From: Paraphoma chrysanthemicola
Taxonomy: Eukaryota; Ascomycota; Dothideomycetes; Pleosporales; Phaeosphaeriaceae
Assembly (NCBI GenBank): GCA_020744225.1
Contig: JAGMWG010000002.1
Span: forward strand, 1-64,000
Reading direction: 5' to 3'
DNA length: 64,000 nt
This document shows positions 1 to 11,344 of the stretch, piece by piece. Under the pieces are notes generated by a model. It saw nothing but the letters and a program-made list of their open reading frames with translations. It made no database searches and was not told the origin of the DNA. Position numbers and translations under genes: made by a program. How positions within the stretch are numbered: position 1 is the stretch's first letter; each line of letters begins with the position of its first letter.

Positions 1-711
1 GTACTATAGAAACTATAGTAGAACTAGGTATAATACGCGAACGTGTAGAAAGAATATAGAAGTATCTTCTAAATTAGATACTAGTATAGTATATACTAGC
101 TTCTTATTTAATAGTAATAAAATTAAAGATTTATAATATGTTAGTCGTACTAAGAAAAAATAGTAAGTTTACTAGTGTAGTGAGTTTACTAGTAGAATAC
201 GTTATACTATTCTTAGAGACTACGAAATACTCTACTATACTAGACTATAAAGTTATAGCGTAATTAGATCTATCTTACACTTTAATTAGTAGGTTTTACT
301 CTACGTATCTAATTTAATGTTATATTTTTAGAGTTTCCTAGCTAATTAAATCTCTAAACACTTTAGTTAGGTTACTTATTAGAGATAGAATGTATTATAT
401 ATAGCAAATTACGTATAGTGTCTACTACTCTTAGTTAGTGTAATAGTAGCGCTATACTAATTTCAGCACGAAATAGGCCTCTTTCGTTACGTCGTCTCGG
501 TTAGGATAGGTTGCGTTTATCTGTTCTGTATCTCTATTTGTATAACTAAGCTATTCTAGCCTGTATTAGGCTACTCTAACCTATCTTTGTACAGGAGCCT
601 AATAAAAATTCCTTCAACTATATTAGGCCTAATAATTACCTAGTAATTCTGAGAACCTGATTGTAAATTGCTCCGGTCGCAAGCTCTCTAGGCAATAACT
701 ACAAGATCAAG
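1..711. repeat. AT-rich, RIP-like degenerate repeat block
   Basis: This stretch is far richer in A and T than the flanking genes and is dominated by TpA steps, with stop codons in all frames and no usable reading frame. That is the signature left by repeat-induced point mutation on duplicated DNA in ascomycetes. The element it came from is not recognisable. Part of it (about 540-650) contains repeated short words such as aggcctaata, which could be remnants of a transposon end. It forms the left edge of the accessory region holding the toxin-like fragment. Confidence 0.65.
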
Positions 712-2340
712 CTATACTATCTTATTCTCTTTTGCTAACTGTAGTGCCATCTTTGTTAGCATCGCCCGGCAACGCTCGCAAGATTTCCAAAGATCGCTCT
801 CTAAAAGGTGGGAAGAGCGGCGAGGACAACTCTGCTCCGCCTCTTCTTCGGCGATACGAGCAGCTTCAGCCTCTTCCTCGGCAATCCGAGCAGCTTCAGC
901 TTCAGCCTCCTCGGCCTCGATTCGAGCCTGTTCTTCGGCAGCCAGTTGATCTGCTTCTTCCCGCGCTTCTCTCTCTCTTTTCTCGCGGGCCTTCCTCTCC
1001 TTTAGCGACTCCTTTTTCTTCGATGGATACCGGATGCTAGCCGCCCATCTCATGCTCTCTAGTGACCCTTGTTCTTTCCTCCTACGCTCCGCCTCTTCTT
1101 CCGCGAGACGAGCGTCTTCCTCTTCGGCTGCAATTAGAGCTGCCTCAGCTTCTTCGGCTTCAATTCTTGCTTGGTCAGCTGCGGCGGCTTCATCGGCTTC
1201 TTGCGCAAGGCGTTCCTCTTCTTCCGCATGACGAAGGGCTTCCTCTTCGGCTGCAATTAGAGCTGCCTCAGCTTCTTCGGCTTCAATTCTTGCTTGGTCA
1301 GCTGCGGCGGCTTCATCGGCTTCTCGCGCAAGGCGTTCTTCTTCTTCCTTATCCGCAGCCTCTTGTTCGAGACGCTCCCGCTCCTCTCTCTCCTTCCTCT
1401 CACGCCTCTCACGGACTCTTTTCTCTGTCGTAGTCTCCTTCTTACTGAGCTTTAGTTTCGGCTCGATGATGGGCTCAGGCTCAGACTCTGCGGGTGGTTC
1501 GGGTCCTGGCGATGGCACAGGCGGGGGTTCTGAATGTGTGGGAGTGGTTTTGTGCCATGCTGAACTGTCCAGAGATATGACAGCGTCCACGTCTTCACAC
1601 GATGCATTCAGAAACTCGAAAGACGCCTCATCACTAGCTGTGCACACGCCTGTGTGATGCCTGCCATGATCGTGAGAGCAATAACGGGTTTGTTCAGCTG
1701 CTCTTTCAACCCCGCTCAACGCTGCATCAGGAATTTCTTTAATTAAGCTGTGGTTTTCCCGTCCTTGCAGTGTAAGGGTCAGATTTTCGCTAAATGTCTC
1801 CAGAAGATGGCGGGTCATGAACGTGTGCAGTGCCCCTTCACCTACACTCTTTCTATAGGCTCCGCTTGTAAAGAACGTATGGTCGACGTCGAATTGCTCT
1901 TTGGCTCTAGCCTGCAGGTAATCGTGGAACCAAGACAAAGCCATTTTTGGGAATTCGTTCCTCACGGTGTTCATAACCTCCTCAAGAGCCATGCAACTAC
2001 CAAATTTTGTGATCTGCTCTTTCGCGAGCCTTCCAAGATCTGATAATTCGTACGCAGAGGCAAGAACAAAGGTCAACAGGGCATGTTCGAAGCCCATATG
2101 CGCCGGTGAGGCTGCCTCTTTCCCTTTTGCTCCAAGTGCTTGGTATCTGCCCGTGTAGAGATAATGGACAAGCGTATGTCCCGTAGCTGCACTCACGCCC
2201 GGGAGGCAGAGTGTTCCTTCGGCATCGGTAGTTGGCCACCTCGGCGAACGCAGAAGATATTCTGGTACCCAATAGGTGGCGAGCCCTGGGCCGCAATCGA
2301 TTGCGACGGGCTTACCAGCGTAAGGCCTGTAACTGGTCAT
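712..2340 (-). CDS. BTB/POZ-domain protein with acidic coiled-coil repeat tail
   Basis: A 542-residue single-exon protein. The first ~110 residues look like a fungal BTB/POZ domain: an opening GKPVAIDCG, a variable loop, then LVHYLYTGRYQ, the usual strand-turn that closes the core of the fold. Residues ~115-230 are helical and unassigned. After a proline/glutamate-rich linker (~275-300), the rest is a highly charged Ala/Glu/Arg coiled coil made of repeats of the form EEEERLAREADEAAAADQAR. Two copies are a near-perfect 123-nt tandem repeat. BTB domains mediate protein-protein contacts, often as Cul3 adaptors; no such partner is visible here. The gene runs straight into the RIP-like block at its 3' end, so the C-terminus may have been altered by that boundary. 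Family assignment is moderately sure; role unknown. Confidence 0.7.
   Translation of the reverse strand: MTSYRPYAGKPVAIDCGPGLATYWVPEYLLRSPRWPTTDAEGTLCLPGVSAATGHTLVHYLYTGRYQALGAKGKEAASPAHMGFEHALLTFVLASAYELSDLGRLAKEQITKFGSCMALEEVMNTVRNEFPKMALSWFHDYLQARAKEQFDVDHTFFTSGAYRKSVGEGALHTFMTRHLLETFSENLTLTLQGRENHSLIKEIPDAALSGVERAAEQTRYCSHDHGRHHTGVCTASDEASFEFLNASCEDVDAVISLDSSAWHKTTPTHSEPPPVPSPGPEPPAESEPEPIIEPKLKLSKKETTTEKRVRERRERKEREERERLEQEAADKEEEERLAREADEAAAADQARIEAEEAEAALIAAEEEALRHAEEEERLAQEADEAAAADQARIEAEEAEAALIAAEEEDARLAEEEAERRRKEQGSLESMRWAASIRYPSKKKESLKERKAREKREREAREEADQLAAEEQARIEAEEAEAEAARIAEEEAEAARIAEEEAEQSCPRRSSHLLESDLWKSCERCRAMLTKMALQLAKENKIV
1118..1350 (-). repeat. 123-nt tandem repeat inside the BTB gene
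   Basis: Two adjacent copies starting at 1118 and 1241 are almost identical at the DNA level and each encodes a 41-residue coiled-coil unit. The near identity of the synonymous positions indicates a recent duplication, so the length of the coiled coil may vary between strains. Confidence 0.85.
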
Positions 2341-2369
2341 TAGTGAAAACGTTCAGATTCTAGCGAGCG

Positions 2370-2600
2370 TCAGGTCTCAGCATACGATATTGTACACCTG
2401 TCCAGTTCCAACTCTCTTCTTGCATCTTCAATCTCCACGCTCGTGCTGGGTGTAGTTAAGGGATTGTCCACCACAACAACCTCTTCTCCTGCATGAACAT
2501 TGTCCTCGCCGGGCTCGTTGAGGAATATAGTTGTCTCGCCTTCACACGTTGCAGCAAGCACTTGTTTACGGACAAAGCTAGACGACTTCTTCTTCGCCAT
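2370..2600 (-). CDS. Small hypothetical protein (76 aa), doubtful
   Basis: A short ATG-initiated frame lying 29 nt upstream of the BTB gene on the same strand. The product begins with a lysine-rich MAKKKSSS and is otherwise acidic with no recognised motif. I looked for a splice that would join it to the BTB frame and found no clean donor/acceptor pair. It may be a small gene, a 5' leader frame or chance. Confidence 0.2.
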   Translation of the reverse strand: MAKKKSSSFVRKQVLAATCEGETTIFLNEPGEDNVHAGEEVVVVDNPLTTPSTSVEIEDARRELELDRCTISYAET

Positions 2601-3571
2601 TGTGCTGGATCGATAATTGATGCAATACTATATGAGACCAAAATGATGAGGAGGTAGAGACTTCTCGAGACTGTCGAGTATGTGCGCAATGGTTATTCTA
2701 GTGGCATCATTGTTCAGGCAACAGCAACAACGCTGAGCACATGTGCTCTGCGCGACGCTGACCCAACAACAGTGGCCAATTAACGTTCGCCACGACACTT
2801 GTGCAACATCGAAGCCGCATTCTCGGCGTCATATCATGTAACAAGCCATACGGAGCTGCAATGGAGCCGTAGAGATCGCAGAACAACCAGCCCCAAAGAA
2901 AAAAAAGGCCAACGGCTGGGTGGGATGGCGTGAGAAAGACCGTGAAAATGTTCCATGCCAGCAGCAAACTCTACATGTTGCCTACTATAACGGGCCCTGG
3001 CCGCATGCCGTAGATGGACAGTAAACAGCACATGGGCTGAATAGTGATCAAGCTCCGAGATGAGTTAGGCGGTATGATCAATTGAATTATTAGAATTAAC
3101 TCACTTCTAGCTACTAGTGTACTTAATGCTATCACGAAGTTGTATAATAATTGTCGCACCCGATAGCAGTAGACGTTGTGCGCTTTAGCCGGTTGTATGA
3201 GGGAAATCTTAGTCGAGGCCAATCATCGTCACAACAGACCTTCTTTCTAGACATGCATTTGCAGAACTGCTTTCGTCCTAGATTCTGCGACTGGTGCCGA
3301 TCGGCTCTCTTCCCTGCCAGTTTACCTGCTGGAGTCACCGCTACCACAGCGCATCTTACACTCACCGCGACACGCTCGAATCTCTGCATTCAGTCGCACG
3401 CTACCAACGTCTTACTATAACAAAGTCCTTCACTTCCTACGCTGATTACCTATAAGATGTAGTTCAGAATATCATATACTTGCAGGCTTGTAAGGACACC
3501 TCCAAACAGGCAAATGACTAGTCTAGGAAGGGGCGCTTTGACTAAACTAACTTTGCTCGCTTCCGCTCGCT
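2601..3571. other. Intergenic, no supported gene
   Basis: Only short overlapping frames in all directions, none with a recognisable motif. A local AT-rich patch at about 3060-3160 resembles the RIP-like sequence at the left edge. The stretch separates the BTB gene from the end of the toxin-like fragment. Confidence 0.5.
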
Positions 3572-6500
3572 TCATGATTGTTTGTAAGTATACCTCACGT
3601 CTACAAAGCAATCCTCCAAGTCTGCTGGCATCCCCTTCAACGTTAAAACCCACAGCGTATTCAAGTCAATCTGCTGGCCCGTCAATGCCATCACCGTCAT
3701 GCCCTGAACCGGCGCTCCGGGCGCGAAATCGTGAAGCGTATCGCGCGGCGGACCCTTCACCAGCACCTGCGCGCTCGCCTGCGCACTCATGGCACCCGCA
3801 TCAGCTGGAATGACTAAATACACGTCTCTAACAGTGACCTTCGCCCGCGGCGCTCTCGCGAAGATTGGCAGTCTCCCGTGCAAGTCTGGCAGCGGTACTG
3901 AACGAATTGCATCGTCGCCGTCGCCGTCGCCTTCCACTGGCAGCGACTGGTGCCACTCGCCACCGTAGTCGCCGCGCAGGCTGAGCGAGAGTGTAAGTCC
4001 GTCTGCGCGTCCACGGTCAGCCACGGTGTTGGCCCACGCAGCGACTGAATCCTGGGCGGCGTGACGGAGTCGTGCGCCTCCGTCAAATGAAGTGTATTTC
4101 ATATGGACAATAACATCAGAAATAGTCCGGTAGTCGAATTGGCGAAATGCAGTTGGGAGCTCGAGACGCCAGCGGGACAGAGCACCGGCGCCCTCAAATG
4201 GGAAGTACTCGGTGTTGGTGTCAGCGACGCGGAGCTCCGGGAGGCCATTGTCGTCGACGGCGGAACAGAGTGCGATTTGGTTCTTGAGGACCAGAGCGGT
4301 GGAGGAGCGCGATTCGCCGCCTTCGTGGGCCTTTTCGGCGTAGTCGGCGGCGTCGACGGCGAGCGGAGAGTTGCGGTAGCTGTGAGAGAGTGGGCGCAGC
4401 GTCGCGTTGACGGTCGCGTAAGGCCCGAGAATGCATGGGATGGTGACGCTGACCGAGGTGATGCGTCGCAGGTAATGGCCAGGGAAGTCCATGTCGAAGG
4501 CCAGCTCGGGCATGTCAAACTCGGCCACGCCTGCGTCGCGCAGCTCGAACAGGGCGAAGGGGTTCCACTGGCGCAGGGAAAAGTGCTTCAGCACCCGGAA
4601 TTCGAATGCGACCGAGGACTGGTAGGCCAGCTCAAGGCGGCGGAGGTCGTGCAGCAGTAACTCGCCGGCCATGAAGTCATTGCGCGCGGGATCCCATGAG
4701 CCTGCGCGGATGAAGGCGATCTTCTCGCGAGGCCGCTCGAGCTGCAATGCGCGCTCAGCCTTGGTGGCCATCTCAAATATCAGCTTGTACGTCTCGTGGT
4801 ACAGCGGCTGCACCGTGTCTCTGATCCACTCGTACAGTTCTTGGTTGGTGCGCTTCTCCTCGATGAATGTGCGCACGTCCGTCGCCATGTCGATTTGCGT
4901 CTGCTGGCGCTCCACCTCCGATAGTGCCATTTGTTTGCGCAATGTGTGCACACTCTCTTGCTTGAAAGCACCCTCGAGTTCTGATCCCAACGCGTTGGCT
5001 TGCTGGATCCGGTCCAACATTTGACGCTTCAGCCCGCCCCAGCGCCCGTCGACCGTGGCCGACGTCCGGAGGAGGTCCTCGGTGATGCGCATAACGCGCC
5101 CAAAGGTCGTGGCTGCCTTCGACAGCTGCGATGGATGCCAGCTAAACAGAGCGCCAAAACCCCACGGACACGCATTAGCATCGATCTTGGGCGGGAGGTT
5201 GAGGATGGCTGCGCCCGCCTCGAGCCCGCCCACGATCTTCGACCACAGCTTCGTGCCTGTCAACTTGTCAAGCTCTCCGGATTCTTCAGTCAGCCAAGCC
5301 CAGCCACCTTCTTCTCCGCCTTTGCTAGGTGGCGGCTCTAAGCCTTCCGTCTTGATGGGATTGAACCCTTTAGACCCGTCTGGCACGTTACCAGTATCTT
5401 GATTGAGCGTTCTGAGCAGACTGCGCAGTCGCGATGCCGTGCCTGCCTTGCTCTGTGATACCGCGCTGAGCGCTTGGTTGGCTTCGTCGAGTTGCTGCGT
5501 CCGGTGTCCCATGGCCATATTGCGGAGATTGATCTCGTTGGCGGCGTTCTGCTTGTTATAGTTCTCGCTGTCGTCGCGCTCCGCTCGCGAGAGAAGGATG
5601 GCACCCATCGCCTTCAGCTCCTGCGCCATATTGACAGCGGCTTGCAAGAGGACGGTGAAGCGGCAGCGTGGTAGGGGCCCGCTGAGATCGTCAAGCACAC
5701 TGTTGATGCTGATACCGTTGGCTTTCGCCTTAACCAGCATTGCTGGGTCGATGGGCGGCTCGAACAGCGGCAGCGACCGAACGATGCCATTGATATCCAT
5801 GCAGTTGCGGATCTTGAACAGTCGGTCGTCGATGGTATCACGCAGCACCTTGAGCTTCGGATTGCCTGGGATGCAGAAGTAGAGTGAAGACGCGAAACCA
5901 AACAGATTACCAGACCCGGCAACGCCCGTTTTGACTTTTTGGCCATAATCAGTGGGCGGAACGGGCGCCTGGTTGCTATGGGGTGCCATGAGCTCGAGCT
6001 TGGTGAGAGCGTTGCTATTCGCATCCAAACGACTCAAGAGAGACATGTACGTGTGTGGCTGCTTTGTACCTCTTTTTGGAATTGCTTGCGGGCGAGGGCC
6101 AAACAAGTGCGAGGCGTAGACGTACATCTGGATGGCGTTCGGGATGGTCTCGAGAGTGTTGCGCATGAAAAAATAGTCACCCCAGGCCACCAGTATCTCG
6201 ATATATTTGAACACCACGATAAACATGTACGAAACGGGTCGGCCACGTGCAATGACATGCGGCTCAAATGGATGGTCGCGCCAGTCATTCACGCGCGTGT
6301 CAGCTTTCCCAGGTTCGAGATCGTTGAAGTACTTGGTGAGATTCACCTCCACACCATCACGGTAGAGCTGGCGGAAGGGCGGGAACTTCCAAACCACGTC
6401 ACCTGGATTAAGTGGATCGAAGATCTTGCAGATCATCTTCAGCGACATGTCGAACTTCTGCGCCTTAAGTAATTTGTCGGCCGCGTGGAACGGGCAGTGG

Positions 6501-6854
6501 AAACCGGCCTTTCCTCCCACGGGAACCACGTTTTGGATGCAATGTTGTAAACTCGGTAGTACGTTTTGGGCGGTGCTGATCTGGACTGAGCGAAGACATA
6601 ATATGCCACGTCGTCTGGCTTGGAGAACTCCCGTCCCTGGAAGATGGCCTCGTTTAGCCAGTCGAATCTACCCCCTTCAACGAAACTGCCTCTACGCTCT
6701 TGAGCTTCAGTGTCGACATATAAACCAGTTGGGGTAAAGTTCGAAGACGTCGAGCACATTCACCATGTAGCTGGTCAGCGCACGCATCGTTCCAAGTGTA
6801 CCCACATCTCCTCGGTCAATCTCCGATTCAAACTCGACGTAAAATTCGCTCATT
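3572..6854 (-). pseudogene. Tc-toxin A-subunit-like gene fragment, broken
   Basis: The main open stretch (6529 to 3572, about 985 codons) matches the C-terminal part of Tc-toxin TcA subunits, the pore-forming and receptor-binding component of insecticidal toxin complexes. Landmarks: a block containing IARGRPVSYM followed by VAWGDYFFMR and FGPRPQAIPKR, a long coiled-coil shaft region, and a C-terminal TcB-binding-type domain with the FDYRTISDVIVHMKYT signature near residue 820. Full TcA proteins are around 2,500 residues, so more than half is missing. Upstream, two further short TcA-like stretches lie in different frames: one from the ATG at 6854, interrupted by a frameshift near 6745, and one ending in a KTWFPWE motif near 6525, where the frame changes and a segment of the family alignment is absent. 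The long frame has no ATG at its head. Homology ends about 50 bp from the neighbouring regulator gene. Whether the long frame is still expressed as a short protein is unknown; as a Tc toxin it is non-functional by structure. Origin by transfer from bacteria is an inference. Confidence 0.82.
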
Positions 6855-6905
6855 CTAGTAATTACGCTTTAGTCTGTTGCTTATGCTTATAGTAAAAGAT
6901 GTAAG

Positions 6906-8754
6906 TTAAAGCCTAAAGACATCAAACCTCGCTTGTAAGATAACCTGTCGCCAATCTGTTTCAATCTTATTAGCACTCAAACTTGCTCTAGCCTCCCATA
7001 CTGTAACGACAAGGTCCTCCAAAACCATGAGATTCCGGAATCCGAGCGTACGCTGCGCCCGGAACCAGTCTTTCATTCTTTTGTGTACGTTTGGTGTGCC
7101 GCACTCGGCTCCAAGAATAAGCACCGGCCAAAGCATCAAACACCCCAGTGCGCCTTGACCAACACGGTCGATTGACTCTAGTTCGTGCAAGCCTAAATCG
7201 ACAAGCTCTTGCACCGCCGCGACCGGAATACAACGTACATTTCGCTGAAAGTACACAAGGTTTGCGTAGTAGAACGCTTTGGATGTGTGATGAACAACGA
7301 TATCGTGAGTTTTGTCGGTTGCCATACTGAACGATGGTAGACTAGGAAAGTCGAGGTACAATTGTAACTCGAATGCGTCAAGCTCTTGCTCCTCGGTTAA
7401 TGTTCTTGCTGCTGATGGGCTCATCAGCAAGGAATTAATACGATCGTGGGCTAGCAGGAAAGACCTCGAAACGCCATAGTAAGGAAAGGAAAATTCGAGG
7501 CGGGGTGGAGATCCACTTTCGTCATACAAGAAAGACTTCAGATTATCAGAAACAGTAAGATCGCACATTATGGCCATCTTGACCATGTGTTGCCGGAAAG
7601 CAGAGAAGGCAGCCTCATCCGAGCCATGAGATTGCAGCTTAGTTAGATAAGCAAGACCGCCTGAGACGTGCGTACGCCAGCGTTGAGTCGTGCCGGAGAC
7701 AGCCTCAACAGCAATACACGCCATGATGGCCATGGCGAAAGACTGGTCTTGGGGCTCGGCAGCTTGTGTCAGGTTGTGCCGAAGATGATGGACAGCTTCG
7801 TTATCGTGGTACAGAGCGAGAAGGCGATCCTGTTCATTGGTCTGGCCGGTCAACTCAAACAGGTTGTACGCAGCGGCTGCGCAAATGGCGTGAAATATAG
7901 CAACTTCAGCATTGGAGTCTTCCTGTCCAGATACAAGGCCTTTCAATGCCATCGGTAACATCATAGTACGACAGGGGTTGTGTGGCTCATCGATAAGAAC
8001 CAGTTTGCGGCTGGTGAACGTTATCCAGTGGTGTATAAGTCGTTTCTGCTTAGACGGCATAGACAAGGCATCTAAGTGGCGTGGTAAGGGTGCCTGACCC
8101 TGTCGGCTAAAACTTTGGAGAGGGTGAAAAGCATGAATTGTGTTTCCATGGAAATCGTGTATAGACTGATCCCTGGCATCATGTGTGTTGTCTTCATCGT
8201 GACTGGTCGTCTCGGTCACGGGGAACGTATAGTGGTCGTCAGGCGAATTTGCAAATACTATAGTCCCAAATGAATCTGGCGATGTTCGAGGCGAACTCTG
8301 GATCGTTTCGGACCGATGTGCCACAGATGAGTACACAGGAAATACGCTGAACACCCCTTCTTCCAGTCTAGGGGGGTCCCCAGGATACCACTCGTCGATT
8401 GTGGCTAAGGTTGCATCTATTACTGAAGATGGTAGATATGCGAGAGGTGGGAAAGAACTAAGGGACCCCAGAGCTCGTCTTGAAACTTTCTGCTGTGGCC
8501 TTTGTGAGGTGTCGTCATCGTCTGCGGTGTCGTGTGGATTGTAAGGTATCCAGTTTAAGCGGAGGCCATACCCTTCGCATGCGATACCCATCTGGCGGCA
8601 GCGCCGGCACGACGGAGTCTCCCTGTGTACCAGTAACGTCAGCATGGTGGTAGCATTCTACATCTTCTGCTATTGTGACTTACTCGTCGCATTTGACACG
8701 ACGCGAACGGCAAGTCCAGCACCCGGTAAAACACTTCGTGCGTTGCCGTTTCAT
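6906..8754 (-). CDS. Zn2Cys6 fungal transcription factor
   Basis: Two exons (8754-8684, 8622-6906; 61-nt intron) give 595 residues. The intron splits the zinc cluster: exon 1 supplies CWTCRSRRVKC and exon 2 DEETPSCRRCRQMGIAC, together an exact Cx2Cx6Cx6Cx2Cx6C binuclear cluster, followed by the common EGYGLRLNW. The rest looks like the Fungal_trans_2 (acriflavine-sensitivity-type) regulatory region, with a typical block around RLIHHWITFTSRKLV near residues 210-225. It is expected to bind CGG-type half-sites in the nucleus. It is transcribed divergently from the ERG4-like reductase, so a role in controlling that gene is plausible but only inferred. It ends about 50 bp from the toxin-like fragment, which is unusually close. 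Confidence 0.88.
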
Positions 8755-9589
8755 GCTTGGCCCAAGCGTTCGTGCAAATGATGTGTTTCTTCGTCGTTGT
8801 CAGAATCATCAAAAGACGACTACACCTAGACTGACGTATCCTATAGGCAACGCTAATCGCAAAACGTTTTGTCGAAAGTCCTTTCCACCCCCCTACTCTT
8901 TTCCCCTGTCAGAAGTTATGACCGTGTGAAGGTAGGTTCTATTACCCGCTCTGGTAAGCTGCGAGGACAACAGCCAACCAATGGCGTCCGATTCATGCGA
9001 GCTCAACTGTTGACAGGATCTAGATGCGCGAAACCTGGTATGATTTTCAAGGGGTGAGAAAACGATGGTGATGGTCACTCGTCGAATCGCTTTGTTTTGC
9101 TGCTTGGTGGTGGGATACGGACTCAAATTTCCGGGGACGGGCTTTGATTGGCTCGCTGTCAATTGCCCTATCCACACCGACCGAGCCTCATAACTAGCGG
9201 CTCGCTGTGGCCTTCCCCCACAAACCACCAACAGCATGCACGGCCCAAGTAGTACCTGTGCGACCTGAATCACATGTAGTGATTTAGCTCTTCGCCTTCG
9301 AAACTACATCGAAGCTACCAAAGGCGTATTTGCTCTTGCCGCCATCTTGTATTGGCGTGGGACCAGGATGGACCGATGCATACATTTGATTGGTTTGCTT
9401 CACTTGCGAGATACGGATCACGTCTTCCTCATTCTTTTCAATCTCTTTCGAGGTTAATCGACGCGAATCTTCATTTCAGTCTCTTCCTTTAAAGAGCCCA
9501 TGGTACCCCGTCCTTGATCCCCTTCATCACTTCAACAGTCTTTAGCCAACACTTCTCAACTTCAAGTTCGGCAGCTCATTGCATTTGCC
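8755..9589. promoter_or_regulatory. Shared divergent promoter region
   Basis: 835 bp between the starts of the Zn2Cys6 gene and the ERG4-like gene, holding both promoters. A pyrimidine-rich tract (about 9470-9565) precedes the reductase start, as is common for fungal leaders. No coding sequence is supported. Individual operator sites were not resolved. Confidence 0.5.
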
Positions 9590-11344
9590 ATGATGGACGC
9601 AACGACCACAACAACCACGATCAGGAATCGGGATGCGACTTCGTTACAGAAGACCGCTGCTACGGAGGTCTTCTCGCTACTTGATGAGCAAAGCCCCAGA
9701 ATCAATGATGGCGAATGTGATGAGTTCGAGTTTGGTGGCTCCTTTGGCTCATCATTATTGATTTTCGGGTTTCCTCCGCTGATGTGGTACATGTGGATCG
9801 GTTCCACTTATTACGATGGCCGGTTGCCTTTGCCCGACACGGATCAGACCTTGGGAGGCTTTGCTCACCACCTCTTCCACCTCGCCTACGAGGGAGCTTT
9901 TCCCACTGTCAAAGCCTGGGCTGTTTACTGGTCATTCTTCGTCTGGCAAGCACTCATGTTCGCCGAGCCTTTCACCCCTTCTTAGAAAGGATCTCCCGAG
10001 ACTGACACCTTCAAGGTATTGCTACATGCCGGGGGTAACAGGCCAGGGCAAACCTCTACTCCACGAGGGCGGAAAACAGCTCCAATACTATTGTTCTGCT
10101 TATAGCAGCTGGATTATGACTCTCGCAATTACTGCCGTTTTACACCTTACCGGCATATTTCCTTTAACGACAATCATCGATGAGTTCGGATCTCTAATGT
10201 CAGTAGCCATCTTTTCAGGCTTCATAAGCAGTATATTAGTCTACGTCCAGGCCATTTTTCGTGGTCGAACCCACCGGCTAACGGGATATCCCATTTACGA
10301 CTTCTTCATGGGCGCCGAACTCAACCCTCGTATCGGTATTCTGGACTTCAAGATGTTGTTCGAGGTCCGGATTCCGTGGTTTATTTTGTTCCTCATCACC
10401 GCCTCTGCAGCAGTGCGCCAGTATGAGAATTACGGCTACGTCAGTTACGAAGTGGCATTCCTGTTTGGGGCACATTTTGTCTATGCGAACACCTGTGCCA
10501 AAGGGGAGCAATTGATCATTACGTCCTGGTGAGTGAACGAACATGACCAAGCACAAACTTCTTCTCCTCCTTTTTATTCCTCAAATTACCAAAATCTTTG
10601 ATGAGTCCCGGCTGACTACTCATCGTCTTCACGTTAGGGATATGTATTGGGAAAAACTGGGCTTCCTGTTGACTTTTTGGAACATGGCCGGTGTGCCTTT
10701 CACATACTGCCACGGCTCACTTTACCTTGCCAACCACGACCCATCCAAGTACCGCTGGAGTCGACCCGCATTAGCAGCTTTTGCCGTTATATATCTCTTC
10801 ATGTACTGGGTGTGGGACTCCTCTAACGGGCAGAAGAACTCCTTTCGACAGCAGGAGCGTGGTCAGCTCATCAAGCGTAAAACATTCCCTCAGATGCCCT
10901 GGACAGTCATTGAGAACCCCCGTGTTATTGAGACAAACACCGGTGACCGAATTCTTCTAGATGGATGGTTCGCGATTGTACGCAAGCCGAGTTACGTGCC
11001 TGACATGTGCTTTGCGCTGTCTTGGGGCTTCATCACAGGTTTCAAGTAAGTGGTTCTCTCTTCGTTCCTATGCCGTGTAATATCTGCATTTAAGAGCTGA
11101 GGCCTTGTTACTGATACCTTCCCTAGAAGTCCCTTTCCGTATTTCTACCCCATCTTTTTCTTCATCATGATCGCCCACCGTACCCGGAGAGACATTAGAA
11201 GGTGCCGCAGGAAGTACGGAGACGCTTGGGTTGAGTACGAGAAGCAGGTGCCCTATTTGTTCATACCAGTAAGTTTGATCGCTACTATCGTGATACAGTA
11301 AGAAGTCGCAAGAAAGGCTAATACATCTAAAGTATGTTTTCTAA
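9590..11344 (+). CDS. ERG4: Delta(24(24(1)))-sterol reductase, ERG4 family
   Basis: Five exons (9590-9957, 10016-10528, 10638-11045, 11127-11268, 11333-11344) give 480 residues, close to yeast Erg4 (473). The enzyme performs the last step of ergosterol synthesis, NADPH-dependent reduction of the C24(28) double bond, in the ER membrane. Family signatures: FEFGGSFGS and MWYMWIGSTYYDG near residues 45-80, PGVTGQGKPLLHEGGKQLQYYCSA after intron 1 (split here: PGVTGQGK, GGKQLQYYC), WDMYWEKLGF across intron 2, WNMAGVPFTYCH, and SPFPYFYP. The final four-codon exon completes the C-terminus PYVF. Intron 1 uses a weak donor (GTTCGC), but it is the only join that restores the family sequence. The gene lies between the regulator and a RIP-mutated block starting right at its stop. 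The ER4/ERG24 family includes the C-14 reductase; the motifs favour ERG4. It could be a second, accessory copy. Confidence 0.9.

Noticed and set aside
3572..6529. Treating the 985-codon frame as a complete functional toxin gene
   Set aside because: It lacks an ATG start, the N-terminal half of the family, and is preceded by out-of-frame remnants of the same family.
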